Assembly (NCBI RefSeq): GCF_003732225.1
Contig: NZ_MOBJ01000009.1
Location: 186,001-250,000, forward strand
Source: Pseudomonas brassicacearum
GTDB lineage: Bacteria > Pseudomonadota > Gammaproteobacteria > Pseudomonadales > Pseudomonadaceae
Length of the DNA stretch: 64,000 bases
Direction: 5' to 3'
The position numbers and the translations under genes are program-made. Positions 38,585 to 47,984 of the stretch are shown here, piece after piece. How positions within the stretch are numbered: position 1 is the stretch's first letter; every line of letters begins with the position of its first letter. The notes beneath the pieces are model-generated. The model did no database searches and was not told the DNA's origin. It saw nothing but the letters and a program-made list of their open reading frames with translations.

Positions 38585-39538
38585 ATGAAGCTGCCATTCG
38601 CTGGACGTCTTCTCGCTGTCGCTATGCTGGCTGCCGCATCCGCTGCTTTGCCCCTCTCTTCGGCCTTCGCCGACACTGAAAAACCTAAAGTCGCGCTGGT
38701 CATGAAGTCCCTGGCCAACGAATTCTTCCTGACCATGGAAGATGGCGCCAAGGCTTACCAGAAAGAACATCCCGGCGATTTCGAGCTGATCTCCAACGGG
38801 ATCAAGGACGAAACCGACACCGCCAATCAGATCCGCATTGTCGAGCAGATGATCGTCTCCAAGGTCAATGCGCTGGTGATCGCCCCCGCTGATTCGAAAG
38901 CGATGGTGCCGGTGATCAAGAAAGCCGTCGACGCGGGTATCACCGTCATCAACATTGATAACCAGCTCGACCCGGCAGTACTCAAAAGCAAAAACCTCAG
39001 TGTGCCCTTCGTAGGTCCGGACAACCGCAAAGGCGCGCGTCTGGTCGGCGAGTACCTCGCCAGGCAACTGAAGGCCGGTGACGAAGTCGGCATCATCGAA
39101 GGCGTTTCCACCACCTCCAACGCCCAGGCACGCACCGCTGGCTTCAAGGATGCGATGGAAGCGGCGCAGGTCAAGGTCGTGTCCCTGCAATCCGGCGACT
39201 GGGAAATCAACAAGGGCAACCAGGTTGCCTCGTCGATGCTGAGCGAATACCCGCAAATCAAGGCGCTGCTGGCGGGTAACGACAGCATGGCCGTCGGTGC
39301 CGTTTCTGCGGTGCGCGCAGCAGGCAAGGCGGGCAAGGTGCAAGTGGTCGGTTACGACAACATCAATGCCATCAAGCCGATGCTCAAGGACGGCCGCGTA
39401 TTGGCGACTGCCGATCAGTTTGCCGCCAAACAAGCAGTGTTCGGCATTGAAACCGCGCTGAAAATGCTCAAGGGTGAAAAGGTCGACAGCGGCACCAACG
39501 GCGTAATCGAAACTCCGGTTGAGCTGGTTACCAAATAG
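38585..39538 (+). CDS. rbsB: Ribose ABC transporter, periplasmic binding protein
   Basis: A 317-residue sugar-binding protein with a signal peptide ending at AFA (about residue 29). The mature protein follows the ribose-binding fold: ALVMKSLANEFFLTMEDGAKAY, then ALVIAPADSKAMVPVIKKA, NIDNQLDP and VGYDNINAIKPMLKDGR. It delivers ribose to RbsC/RbsA. It is the first gene of the operon, after GATCGGAGTG. Confidence 0.95.
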   Translation: MKLPFAGRLLAVAMLAAASAALPLSSAFADTEKPKVALVMKSLANEFFLTMEDGAKAYQKEHPGDFELISNGIKDETDTANQIRIVEQMIVSKVNALVIAPADSKAMVPVIKKAVDAGITVINIDNQLDPAVLKSKNLSVPFVGPDNRKGARLVGEYLARQLKAGDEVGIIEGVSTTSNAQARTAGFKDAMEAAQVKVVSLQSGDWEINKGNQVASSMLSEYPQIKALLAGNDSMAVGAVSAVRAAGKAGKVQVVGYDNINAIKPMLKDGRVLATADQFAAKQAVFGIETALKMLKGEKVDSGTNGVIETPVELVTK

Positions 39539-39595
39539 TCATTCTGGCGACACAACGGCGCCTGCTCGCAAGGGCGAGCGCATGGAGAGCTTTTT

Positions 39596-41149
39596 ATGTC
39601 AGTTTGTGCCCCGAACGCAGTCCTTTCGGTCAGCGGTATCGGCAAGACGTACGCGCAACCGGTGTTGACCGGCATTGACCTGACGCTGATGCGTGGTGAA
39701 GTGCTGGCGTTGACCGGCGAGAACGGTGCAGGCAAAAGTACGCTGTCGAAAATCATTGGCGGGCTGGTCGCTCCGACCACCGGCCAGATGCAGTTCCAGG
39801 GGCGCGATTACCGTCCCGGCAGCCGAACCCAGGCTGAAGAGCTGGGCATTCGCATGGTCATGCAAGAACTCAATCTGCTGCCGACCTTGTCCGTCGCCGA
39901 AAACCTGTTTCTCGATAATCTGCCCAGCAATGGCGGATGGATCAGCCGCAAGCAACTGCGCAAAGCGGCAATCGCGGCAATGGCTCAGGTCGGGCTCGAT
40001 GCGATCGATCCGGACACGCTGGTCGGTGAGTTGGGGATCGGTCATCAGCAAATGGTCGAGATCGCTCGCAACCTGATCGGCGACTGCCATGTACTGATAC
40101 TCGATGAGCCGACCGCGATGCTGACGGCTCGTGAGGTCGAGATGCTCTTTGAGCAAATCACCCGTCTGCAAGCCCGCGGCGTGGCGATCATTTACATTTC
40201 CCATCGTCTGGAAGAACTGGCGAGGGTTGCTCAGCGGATTGCCGTGTTGCGTGACGGCAATCTGGTCTGCGTCGAACCCATGGCCAACTATAACAGCGAG
40301 CAACTGGTCAATCTGATGGTTGGCCGCGAGTTGGGTGAGCACATCGACCTCGGCCCACGGCAAATCGGTGCTCCGGCCCTGACCGTCAAAGGGCTGAGCC
40401 GTTCGGACAAGGTTCGTGATGTGTCTTTCGAGGTGCGCAGCGGCGAAATTTTCGGGATTTCCGGATTGATCGGGGCAGGGCGCACAGAACTGCTGCGCCT
40501 GATCTTCGGCGCCGATGCGGCAGACAGTGGCACGGTCGCTCTCGGTTCTCCGGCGCAAGTGGTGAGCATCCGTTCGCCCGCCGATGCGGTCGGTCACGGG
40601 ATTGCCCTGATCACCGAAGATCGCAAAGGCGAAGGCCTGCTGCTGACTCAGTCGATCAGCGCCAATATTGCCCTGGGCAATATGCCGGTGATCTCCAGTG
40701 GCGGCTTCGTCAATCCGGGTGACGAGATGGCGCTGGCGCAACGTCAGATCGACGCTATGCGCATTCGCAGCTCCAGCCCTGCGCAACTGGTTTCAGAATT
40801 GTCGGGCGGCAATCAGCAGAAGGTCGTGATCGGTCGCTGGCTTGAGCGCGAGTGTTCGGTGCTGTTGTTCGATGAGCCGACTCGCGGCATCGATGTCGGT
40901 GCCAAGTTTGATATTTACGCATTGCTCGGCGAGCTGACGCGTCAGGGCAAGGCGCTGGTGGTGGTGTCCAGTGATCTGCGCGAATTGATGTTGATCTGCG
41001 ACCGCATCGGCGTGTTGTCTGCCGGTCGTTTGATCGACACCTTCGAGCGCGACAGCTGGACTCAGGATGATTTGCTTGCCGCCGCTTTTGCCGGCTACCA
41101 AAAACGTGATGCGTTGCTCAATGAAGCAGCGCCTAGGGATCTCCCATGA
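39596..41149 (+). CDS. rbsA: Ribose ABC transporter, ATP-binding protein
   Basis: A 517-residue tandem ATPase. The first domain has Walker A GENGAGKSTLSK, a degenerate signature (GIGHQQMVEIARNL) and Walker B VLILDEPTAML. The second has the non-canonical Walker A GLIGAGRTELLR and an intact signature LSGGNQQKVVIGRWL with LLFDEPTRGIDVG. This asymmetry is normal for RbsA/MglA. The end overlaps rbsC by four bases. Confidence 0.95.
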   Translation: MSVCAPNAVLSVSGIGKTYAQPVLTGIDLTLMRGEVLALTGENGAGKSTLSKIIGGLVAPTTGQMQFQGRDYRPGSRTQAEELGIRMVMQELNLLPTLSVAENLFLDNLPSNGGWISRKQLRKAAIAAMAQVGLDAIDPDTLVGELGIGHQQMVEIARNLIGDCHVLILDEPTAMLTAREVEMLFEQITRLQARGVAIIYISHRLEELARVAQRIAVLRDGNLVCVEPMANYNSEQLVNLMVGRELGEHIDLGPRQIGAPALTVKGLSRSDKVRDVSFEVRSGEIFGISGLIGAGRTELLRLIFGADAADSGTVALGSPAQVVSIRSPADAVGHGIALITEDRKGEGLLLTQSISANIALGNMPVISSGGFVNPGDEMALAQRQIDAMRIRSSSPAQLVSELSGGNQQKVVIGRWLERECSVLLFDEPTRGIDVGAKFDIYALLGELTRQGKALVVVSSDLRELMLICDRIGVLSAGRLIDTFERDSWTQDDLLAAAFAGYQKRDALLNEAAPRDLP

Positions 41150-42123
41150 CAACCGCACTGTCTGCTGGCAAACGTAGTGGCAATTTTTACGGCCTCGGTA
41201 CCTATCTGGGCCTGGCCGGTGCCTTGCTGGCGATGATTATGCTGTTCTCGGTCTTGAGCAGCCATTTCCTCTCTTACGAAACCTTCAGCACGCTGGCCAA
41301 CCAGATCCCGGACTTGATGGTGCTGGCGGTCGGCATGACGTTTGTGTTGATCATCGGCGGCATCGACCTCTCGGTAGGCTCGGTGTTGGCCTTGGCGGCG
41401 TCGACCGTCAGTGTGGCGATACTCGGCTGGGGCTGGAGTGTCTTGTCGGCGGCGCTGTTGGGTATGGCCGCTGCCGCATTGGCCGGGACCATCACCGGTT
41501 CGATCACCGTGGCCTGGCGCATTCCGTCGTTCATCGTTTCGCTGGGTGTGCTGGAAATGGCTCGCGGCGTTGCCTATCAGATGACCGGCTCGCGCACGGC
41601 CTACATTGGTGATGCCTTTGCCTGGCTGTCCAATCCGATTGCCTTTGGTATTTCGCCGTCGTTCATCATTGCGTTGCTGGTCATCTTCATCGCTCAGGCG
41701 GTGTTGACCCGCACCGTGTTCGGTCGCTACCTGATCGGCATCGGCACCAACGAAGAAGCCGTGCGTCTGGCGGGTATCAACCCAAAACCCTACAAGATTC
41801 TGGTGTTCAGTCTGATGGGGTTGCTGGCAGGTGTGGCCGCGCTGTTCCAGATCTCGCGTCTGGAAGCGGCGGACCCGAATGCCGGTTCCGGCCTGGAGCT
41901 GCAAGTCATCGCTGCCGTGGTGATCGGTGGCACCAGCCTGATGGGTGGTCGCGGCTCGGTCATCAGCACGTTCTTTGGTGTTTTGATTATTTCTGTACTG
42001 GCTGCCGGGCTGGCACAGATCGGTGCGACCGAGCCAACCAAGCGCATCATCACCGGTGCGGTGATCGTAGTCGCGGTGGTGCTGGATACCTACCGTAGCC
42101 AACGTGCAAGTCGACGGAGCTGA
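41146..42123 (+). CDS. rbsC: Ribose ABC transporter, permease
   Basis: A 325-residue inner-membrane protein with about 8-10 hydrophobic helices. The BPD_transp_2 features are LIIGGIDLSVGSVLALAA near residue 66 and GINPKPYKILVFSLMGLLAG, the loop touching the ATPase. It begins inside the rbsA stop, and three bases separate it from rbsR, showing translational coupling. Confidence 0.95.
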   Translation: MTTALSAGKRSGNFYGLGTYLGLAGALLAMIMLFSVLSSHFLSYETFSTLANQIPDLMVLAVGMTFVLIIGGIDLSVGSVLALAASTVSVAILGWGWSVLSAALLGMAAAALAGTITGSITVAWRIPSFIVSLGVLEMARGVAYQMTGSRTAYIGDAFAWLSNPIAFGISPSFIIALLVIFIAQAVLTRTVFGRYLIGIGTNEEAVRLAGINPKPYKILVFSLMGLLAGVAALFQISRLEAADPNAGSGLELQVIAAVVIGGTSLMGGRGSVISTFFGVLIISVLAAGLAQIGATEPTKRIITGAVIVVAVVLDTYRSQRASRRS

Positions 42124-42126
42124 ATC

Positions 42127-43146
42127 ATGGCAACGATCAAGGATGTGGCAGCGCTCGCGGGGATTTCCTACACCACGGTTTCCCATGTGGTGAACAAGAC
42201 CCGGCCGGTCAGTGAAGAGGTTCGGTTGAAGGTCGAGGCCGCGATCAAAAGCCTGGACTACGTGCCCAGCGCCGTCGCGCGCTCGCTGAAAGCGAAGACC
42301 ACTGCGACCATCGGCCTGCTGGTACCCAACAGTCTCAACCCGTACTTCGCGGAGTTGGCCCGTGGCATCGAGGATTACTGTGAGCGTAATGGCTATTGCG
42401 TGATCCTCTGCAACTCCGACGACAACCCGGACAAGCAGCGCAGTTACCTGCGCGTGCTGCTGGAAAAACGCATCGACGGGCTGATTGTCGCGTCCGCAGG
42501 TGGTGATAGCGGGCTGGCACAAGGGCTGGCCGGCGTGCGTACGCCGATGGTGATCGTCGACCGTGGGTTGGAGGGGCTTGATGCGGACCTGGTGCGCATC
42601 GATCACGAATACGGTGCTTATCTTGCGACCCGGCATTTGCTCGAGCTGGGCCATCGTGACATCGCCACTATCGGCGGGCCGGCGCATACCAGTGTGGCGC
42701 AGATGCGTCTGGCAGGTTATTGCCGCGCCTTGAAAGAGGCGGGCGTCGAAGTGCCGAGAGAGCGGATGCTCGAAAGCGACTTCACCAGCACCGGCGGTTA
42801 CAACGCAGCCGCAATCTTGCTGGAAAAGAACCCGCCCAGCGCGATCTTTGCCGGTAACGACATGATCGGTATCGGCGTACTGCGGGCGGCTGCCGAGCGC
42901 AATATCCGGGTGCCGAGCGAGCTGTCGGTCATTGGTTTCGACGATATTCAGATGAGCCGTTATGTCTATCCGGCGCTGACCACCGTAGGCCAGTCGATCC
43001 TGCAGCTTGGCGAAATGGCTGCGGAGGTACTGTTGCGGCGGATCGCGATACCTGAACTGGCTATCGATCAACGAATCGTGACGCCCAGTATTGTCATGCG
43101 AGAGTCGACCGCGCCGCTGGCCGGCGTATTCGACCAATACCGCTGA
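42127..43146 (+). CDS. rbsR: Ribose operon repressor, LacI family
   Basis: A 339-residue regulator. The N-terminal HTH and hinge are ATIKDVAALAGISYTTVSHV and the YVPSAVARSLK segment; a sugar-binding periplasmic-type domain follows (TIGLLVPNSLNPYFAELARG, VDRGLEGLDADLVRID). It should release the palindrome at 38440 when ribose is bound. In this operon the repressor lies in the middle, unlike E. coli where it is last. Confidence 0.94.
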   Translation: MATIKDVAALAGISYTTVSHVVNKTRPVSEEVRLKVEAAIKSLDYVPSAVARSLKAKTTATIGLLVPNSLNPYFAELARGIEDYCERNGYCVILCNSDDNPDKQRSYLRVLLEKRIDGLIVASAGGDSGLAQGLAGVRTPMVIVDRGLEGLDADLVRIDHEYGAYLATRHLLELGHRDIATIGGPAHTSVAQMRLAGYCRALKEAGVEVPRERMLESDFTSTGGYNAAAILLEKNPPSAIFAGNDMIGIGVLRAAAERNIRVPSELSVIGFDDIQMSRYVYPALTTVGQSILQLGEMAAEVLLRRIAIPELAIDQRIVTPSIVMRESTAPLAGVFDQYR

Positions 43147-43169
43147 AGCGAATTGATGAGTAGTGATGT

Positions 43170-44087
43170 ATGCCGGCAAAAGTAGTGGTTGTAGGCAGTC
43201 TGAACATGGACCTGGTGACCCGCGCCCAGCGGCTGCCGCGTGCTGGAGAAACGCTGCATGGCAAGTCGTTTGCCACCGTGTCGGGCGGCAAGGGCGCTAA
43301 TCAGGCGGTCGCGTCTGCCCGGCTCGGTGCGCAGGTGTCGATGATCGGCTGCGTGGGTAACGATGCTTATGGCGGGCAATTGCGCGCTGCGCTGCTCGCA
43401 GAACAGATCGATTGCCGGGCGCTGACATCGGTCGAGGGTTCCAGCGGCGTGGCACTGATCGTGGTCGATGACAGCAGCCAGAATGCGATTGTCATCGTTG
43501 CGGGCGCCAACAGTCTGCTGACACCTGGCGTGGTTGCCGGGTTCGATGCGGTGCTTGCGGCAGCCGACGTGATCATTTGTCAGCTTGAAGTGCCGATGCA
43601 GACTGTCGGCTATGTCCTCAAGCGCGGTCGTGAGCTAGGCAAAACGGTGATCCTCAATCCGGCGCCGGCTACCGGTCCATTGCCAGCCGATTGGTATTCG
43701 TCAATCGATTACCTGATCCCCAATGAAGGCGAAGCGTCGGCCCTGAGCGGTTTGCCGGTGGACTCACTGGAGAGCGCCGAACTGGCCGCGAACCAATTGA
43801 TCGCTGCGGGTGCCGGCAAGGTCATCATCACATTGGGGGCCCAGGGTTCATTGTTCGCCAATGGGCAAAGTGTTGAGCATTTTCCGGCGCCCAAGGTCAA
43901 GGCCGTCGACACCACGGCGGCCGGTGACACCTTTGTCGGCGGGTTTGCAGCGGCGTTGGCCTCTGGCAAAAGCGAAGCCTGGGCCATTCGTTTTGGTCAG
44001 GTTGCGGCAGCCTTGTCGGTGACGCGGGCCGGTGCGCAACCCTCGATTCCTTCCTTGTCAGACGTACAGGCTTTTAAAGCACCATGA
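43170..44087 (+). CDS. rbsK: Ribokinase
   Basis: A 305-residue PfkB kinase that phosphorylates ribose to ribose-5-phosphate. The first signature is [16 protein letters not shown] near residue 37. The second, [17 protein letters not shown] near residue 248, carries the anion hole and catalytic aspartate. An N-terminal [11 protein letters not shown] binds the sugar. Its stop overlaps rbsD by four bases. Confidence 0.95.
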   Translation: MPAKVVVVGSLNMDLVTRAQRLPRAGETLHGKSFATVSGGKGANQAVASARLGAQVSMIGCVGNDAYGGQLRAALLAEQIDCRALTSVEGSSGVALIVVDDSSQNAIVIVAGANSLLTPGVVAGFDAVLAAADVIICQLEVPMQTVGYVLKRGRELGKTVILNPAPATGPLPADWYSSIDYLIPNEGEASALSGLPVDSLESAELAANQLIAAGAGKVIITLGAQGSLFANGQSVEHFPAPKVKAVDTTAAGDTFVGGFAAALASGKSEAWAIRFGQVAAALSVTRAGAQPSIPSLSDVQAFKAP

Positions 44088-44488
44088 AAAAAACACCTTT
44101 GCTCAATATCGCGTTGTCGCGGCTGATTGCTTCTCTGGGTCATGGCGACATGCTGGTGATTGGCGATGCCGGTCTGCCCGTGCCGCCCAGGGTTGAGTTG
44201 ATCGACCTGGCGTTGACCCAAGGCATTCCGGACTTTGTCAGTACCTTGAACGTCGTGCTCAGTGAAATGCAGGTGGAAAGCCATGTGCTGGCCGAAGAAA
44301 TCCTGCTCAAGCAGCCGCCGGCGCTGCAGGCGATCGACGAGCTGACGGCCAAGGCTGCGATGGGCCAGCGGCGGTTGCTGAGTCATGACGAGTTCAAGCT
44401 TCTTAGCCGACAGGCGCGGGCGATTGTTCGTACGGGCGAATGTCAGCCGTACTGCAATATCGTGCTGGTCGCCGGCGTAACGTTCTAA
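44084..44488 (+). CDS. rbsD: D-ribose pyranase
   Basis: A 134-residue enzyme that interconverts beta-pyranose and furanose forms of ribose, giving RbsK its substrate. [28 protein letters not shown] carries the conserved histidine and aspartate in split motifs, and [13 protein letters not shown] is the usual C-terminus. It is coupled to rbsK by a four-base overlap. Confidence 0.94.
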   Translation: MKKTPLLNIALSRLIASLGHGDMLVIGDAGLPVPPRVELIDLALTQGIPDFVSTLNVVLSEMQVESHVLAEEILLKQPPALQAIDELTAKAAMGQRRLLSHDEFKLLSRQARAIVRTGECQPYCNIVLVAGVTF

Positions 44489-44533
44489 TCCGCTATATCC
44501 CGATTTGATTTATCCACGCACAAGGAGTGCGCC

Positions 44534-45562
44534 ATGCACCGCTATGCTCAAAGACTGCATCACCTGATCCGGAGTCTGCTGCTTTTGTCCTTGCTCACCG
44601 CTACAGGCGCCCACGCGGCGGAAAAGATTGAGCTGATCATCGACACCGATCCGGGTGCCGACGACGTGGTGGCGCTGTTGTTTGCCCTGGCGTCGCCCGA
44701 AGAACTGAACATCCGCGCACTCACCACCGTTGCCGGTAACGTGCGGCTGGACAAAACCTCGCGTAACGCGCGCTTGGCCCGCGAGTGGGCAGGGCGTGAA
44801 GAGGTGCCGGTCTATGCGGGGGCACCGAAACCGCTGATGCGCACGCCGATCTATGCCGAGAATATTCACGGCAAGGAAGGCCTGTCGGGTGTCACTGTGC
44901 ATGAGCCGAAGAAAGGGTTGGCCAAAGGTGATGCGGTCAGTTACCTGGTCGAGACCTTGCGCGCGGCTAAACCTCACAGCATCACCATTGCGATGCTCGG
45001 GCCGCAGACCAACCTGGCGTTGGCGCTGATTCAGGATCCGGAAATCACCCAGGGCATCAAGGAAGTGGTGATCATGGGGGGCGCGCACTTCAACGGCGGC
45101 AACATCACCCCGGTCGCTGAATTCAACCTGTTCGCCGATCCGCAGGCAGCTGAAGTTGTCCTCAAGAGCGGCGTCAAGCTGACCTATCTGCCGCTGGACG
45201 TCACCCACAAGATTCTGACCAGTGACGCCCGCCTGAAGCAGATTGCCGCGCTGAACAACAACGCCAGCAAACTGGTGGGCGATATTCTCAACGAATACGT
45301 CAAAGGCGACATGGAACACTACGGTATTCCTGGTGGGCCGGTGCATGACGCCACGGTGATCGCTTACCTGCTCAAGCCTGAACTGTTTACCGGTCGTGCG
45401 GTGAATGTGGTCGTCGACAGTCGCGAAGGGCCGACCTTTGGCCAGACCATCGTTGACTGGTACGACGGTCTGAAAGCCCCGAAAAATGCATTCTGGGTCG
45501 CGAACGGCGATGCTCAGGGCTTCTTCGATTTGCTGACGACGCGTCTCGCTCGTCTCAAGTAA
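44534..45562 (+). CDS. Nucleoside hydrolase with export signal
   Basis: A 342-residue inosine-uridine preferring hydrolase. The calcium-binding IIDTDPGADDVVALLFALAS follows a signal peptide (LLLLSLLTATGAHA, cleavage about residue 29). MLGPQTNLALALIQDP, MGGAHFNGGN and the catalytic-region histidine HDATVIAYLL are present. Release of ribose outside the inner membrane would feed RbsB directly. It is the last gene of the operon (45 bases after rbsD, CAAGGAG site), followed by a terminator. Confidence 0.9.
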   Translation: MHRYAQRLHHLIRSLLLLSLLTATGAHAAEKIELIIDTDPGADDVVALLFALASPEELNIRALTTVAGNVRLDKTSRNARLAREWAGREEVPVYAGAPKPLMRTPIYAENIHGKEGLSGVTVHEPKKGLAKGDAVSYLVETLRAAKPHSITIAMLGPQTNLALALIQDPEITQGIKEVVIMGGAHFNGGNITPVAEFNLFADPQAAEVVLKSGVKLTYLPLDVTHKILTSDARLKQIAALNNNASKLVGDILNEYVKGDMEHYGIPGGPVHDATVIAYLLKPELFTGRAVNVVVDSREGPTFGQTIVDWYDGLKAPKNAFWVANGDAQGFFDLLTTRLARLK

Positions 45563-45566
45563 GCCA

Positions 45567-45597
45567 TACCCCCGCAGGTGCCAGTCTGCGGGGGTTT
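45567..45597. terminator. Terminator of the ribose operon
   Basis: ACCCCCGCAG and CTGCGGGGGT pair around GTGCCAGT-like loop bases, with TTTT after. It separates the operon from the small gene on the other strand. Confidence 0.88.
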
Positions 45598-45809
45598 TAC
45601 TCCCTTTCCGTGTGGGGTGCGCCCATGTCGTCGATGGGGTACTTCTCGAATACCTGCTCGATGAACTGTTGAGCAGCTTTCGTGCCCAGGTCCTTGACCA
45701 GCAGGTCTATGCCAATAATCGCCAACTCTTCCGGGCTGCTGGGGCTGTAAGAACTGTGGCCCTGGGGCCAGCTGACTTTGATATCGGCGTCGATGGTCAC
45801 GGTGGTCAT
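45597..45809 (-). CDS. Small hypothetical protein
   Basis: A 70-residue acidic cytoplasmic protein (TIDADIKVSWPQGHSSYSPS, then IGIDLLVKDLGTKAAQQFIE). Only a weak GCGAGA site precedes the ATG. It is divergent from the gene at 45899. Not recognised. Confidence 0.6.
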   Translation of the reverse strand: MTTVTIDADIKVSWPQGHSSYSPSSPEELAIIGIDLLVKDLGTKAAQQFIEQVFEKYPIDDMGAPHTERE

Positions 45810-45898
45810 GATGGTCTCGCGAGGTCGGGAAGTCTGTGTGTTGAGTTAACCACCTTGCGCAGCTTTTGGCACTCTGACTTAGGCATGAACGGAGCGCT

Positions 45899-46243
45899 AT
45901 GCGACACTTGGGCTTCGTAGATTTCAAGGAAAGTGCTGTGCAGATCGATTTGAATACCCCGGACGGCTTGACGCTTGAGGCTGTGCGCCAGTTGCTGGCG
46001 TCTGCCAGCGACGATACGCACACCCAGTTGCGGGTTACCAAGTCAGGTATTGCCTATATTTCGTCGGGTGTCGTCGGCGGAACGGATATCGACGGGCTGC
46101 TGTTTCGCCTTGAGACGTGGGCCAAGGGCTCCGGGTATGTAGGCCTGGTTGCCGCCAGCGATGAGGTCTGGGTCATGCAGATATTCAACGCGTTGAAGCA
46201 GAACTGGCCGAAACCACCCTTCGATTACATCGACATCTACTGA
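45899..46243 (+). CDS. Hypothetical protein
   Basis: A 114-residue soluble protein (DFKESAVQIDLNTPDGLTLE, VTKSGIAYISSGVVGGTDID, AASDEVWVMQIFNALKQNWP). An ATG after CGGAGC is the preferred start. Not recognised, but it appears intact and typical of Pseudomonas composition. Confidence 0.65.
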   Translation: MRHLGFVDFKESAVQIDLNTPDGLTLEAVRQLLASASDDTHTQLRVTKSGIAYISSGVVGGTDIDGLLFRLETWAKGSGYVGLVAASDEVWVMQIFNALKQNWPKPPFDYIDIY

Positions 46244-46407
46244 GCTTGTTCATATTCAGTCACGATTGCGCGCTGAACAGCGCGTGATAGCTCAGGCAGA
46301 CTTGCGCGCTTGACGGTTTTGAAGGCAGGGTGATGGCAGCGACCTTGAAACCAAACGCCAAAATGGCTGTCGCACACATTCAGCTCAACTATAGAAAAGG
46401 AGGCGTC

Positions 46408-46722
46408 ATGCCTTGGAAGCTCGCGTCATTGGGTACTTTGCTGGCCGCTGTCATGTTGACGGGTTGCAGCAGTACCTCCGAGTCGGCAAAAGACCCTGTG
46501 GTAGCCGAGGCTGGCCACGGCCGCTGTGAGGCAAAGGCTGCCGAATTCGCCATTGGCAAGAAGGCTTCGCCAGAGCTGTTGGAACAGGCCCGCACGCGCT
46601 CCGGATCGCAGACTGCACGAGTCCTCAGGCCAAACGACATGATCACTCTGGAATACCGTTCAGATCGCTTGAACCTCAATACCGACGCCAACCTGGTAAT
46701 TACCCGCGTTAACTGCGGCTGA
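46408..46722 (+). CDS. I78 family peptidase inhibitor-like lipoprotein
   Basis: A 104-residue lipoprotein. The AAAGGAGG site fixes the start at 46408, giving a signal ending in MLTGCSS (lipid on cysteine). The mature part follows the peptidase inhibitor I78 pattern: a cysteine in GRCEAKAAEFAIGKKASPEL, SGSQTARVLRPNDMITLEYR, DRLNLNTDANLVITRVNCG. It may protect the envelope from serine proteases; inhibitor activity is inferred from family. Confidence 0.82.
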   Translation: MPWKLASLGTLLAAVMLTGCSSTSESAKDPVVAEAGHGRCEAKAAEFAIGKKASPELLEQARTRSGSQTARVLRPNDMITLEYRSDRLNLNTDANLVITRVNCG

Positions 46723-46747
46723 TTGCATCGGGCTTTTGTTGCGGCCA

Positions 46748-46780
46748 TAAAAAACCCCGTCACATGGACGGGGTTTTTTA
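46748..46780. terminator. Bidirectional terminator between I78-like and csp genes
   Basis: AAAAAACCCCGTC and GACGGGGTTTTTT form a stem around ACATG. It serves converging genes. Confidence 0.9.
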
Positions 46781-46793
46781 GTGCGCCTGGAAA

Positions 46794-47006
46794 TTACTCT
46801 GGGCGAACTTGAGCAGCTTGCATACCCTTTTGGCCTTTCTCAGCCACGAAGGAAACGGTTTGGCCTTCTTTCAGGCTTTTGAAACCGTCGCTTTCGATAG
46901 CTTTGAAGTGTACGAACAGGTCGTCACCGCCACCTTGAGGAGTGATGAAGCCGAAGCCTTTTTCATCGTTGAACCATTTAACGGTGCCGGTTTGGCGATT
47001 AGACAT
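46794..47006 (-). CDS. Cold-shock domain protein
   Basis: A 70-residue CspA-family nucleic acid chaperone. Both RNA motifs are present: RNP1 KGFGFI and RNP2 DDLFVHF. The start [20 protein letters not shown] is reached at 47006, preceded by GGAGATACACC. The leader up to about 47090 is AT-rich and could form the long 5' UTR common in cold-shock genes. Specific paralogue not assigned. Confidence 0.93.
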   Translation of the reverse strand: MSNRQTGTVKWFNDEKGFGFITPQGGGDDLFVHFKAIESDGFKSLKEGQTVSFVAEKGQKGMQAAQVRPE

Positions 47007-47299
47007 GGTGTATCTCCAAGAAACATATATTTTCAGTAGTACTGTGCTGCTCAGGCCAACTGGGCACACCGGGGTATCATAGTCGAAATGTTCGATTTGG
47101 GAGCCCCCCGGACGTGTTGTTTGCCTTCATATCGTGCGTTCTTTGTCGCGGATTATGGCTGGAAGCCCCGGTTTCAGGGGGGTGTAGCCAAATAAGCATC
47201 CTGTAAAAAAAGCTGTAAAAGCTGTGTATTTTGTCTGAAATAATGGTTTTTCAGCTGTTCTCTGCTCGCCAGGACCGGTGTTTTTAGCCCCGCAGCGGC

Positions 47300-47599
47300 T
47301 TATTTCTTGACTCTGCATTCCTGAATGGCGTCCAGCGCCTTGGTTCGCAGCTCGGCACTCGGCTGTTTCGTCTTGCTCATCAGCTCGGTGATCTCTGCGG
47401 TCGTGAACTTCTCGTTCAGCTTGTCTGCGCCACAGGCGCAATGCATTTCGGCGGTTTTCTGGTCGACGCTCTGACTGGCGGCGGAAACGCAATCCTTCAT
47501 ATAGCTTTCGCGAACCCCGGCAGGCCAGGCAGCTTGCGCGCTCAGCGGGAGCAGCATTACCAGTGGGGAGGCGAGGGCGATAAGGCGGATAAGACGCAT
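47300..47599 (-). CDS. Small exported hypothetical protein
   Basis: A 99-residue protein with a signal peptide (MRLIRLIALASPLVMLLPLS, cleavage near AQA). The mature part has four cysteines (KDCVSAA, MHCACGAD, ECRVKK) and is helical, like small periplasmic proteins of unknown role. AAGGAGTTCC precedes the start. Confidence 0.75.
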   Translation of the reverse strand: MRLIRLIALASPLVMLLPLSAQAAWPAGVRESYMKDCVSAASQSVDQKTAEMHCACGADKLNEKFTTAEITELMSKTKQPSAELRTKALDAIQECRVKK

Positions 47600-47639
47600 G
47601 ACTGGAACTCCTTGGGGTCAATAATGTGTGGCGATTCTC

Positions 47640-47984
47640 AGCCTATTTGAGGTGGGTCGTACATCTCAAGTTCACTTTTTGATGCAAAAGCCCTGAATTC
47701 GGCGGTGCGCAAACAAGGTCGCGGCGATGACCGTTCATCTGTGCTAGGATCCAGCGCTTGGGTATTTTCAGGCTCTGGACGATCTGTTCTCCAGTGGCGG
47801 CAAGTACCCGAATAACCCTGATTTGATCTCCAGTCACTCTGGTTCGGTTTCCGGTTGGCCGCAAGGCTCCTGCCGCTGTAAGGCAGGCGTTCATTATTGA
47901 ATGGCCTGGACTGAATCGCGTACTGGCTGCTCATCCCAACCCACGTGACCTTTGGTAGGGGTCACCACTAGGAGAGGAGGCGCC
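47640..47984 (+). other. thrS upstream region with possible leader hairpins
   Basis: About 345 bases without a gene. A hairpin CCTGCC/GGCAGG lies at about 47869-47887 and a second inverted element near 47820-47855. A long structured leader would fit translational autocontrol as known for E. coli thrS, but no tRNA-like operator was identified with confidence. Confidence 0.4.

Noticed and set aside
41095..43179. A 694-codon minus-strand frame opposite rbsC and rbsR
   Set aside because: It covers two well-supported genes and shows only His/Arg/Gln-rich sequence without any domain.
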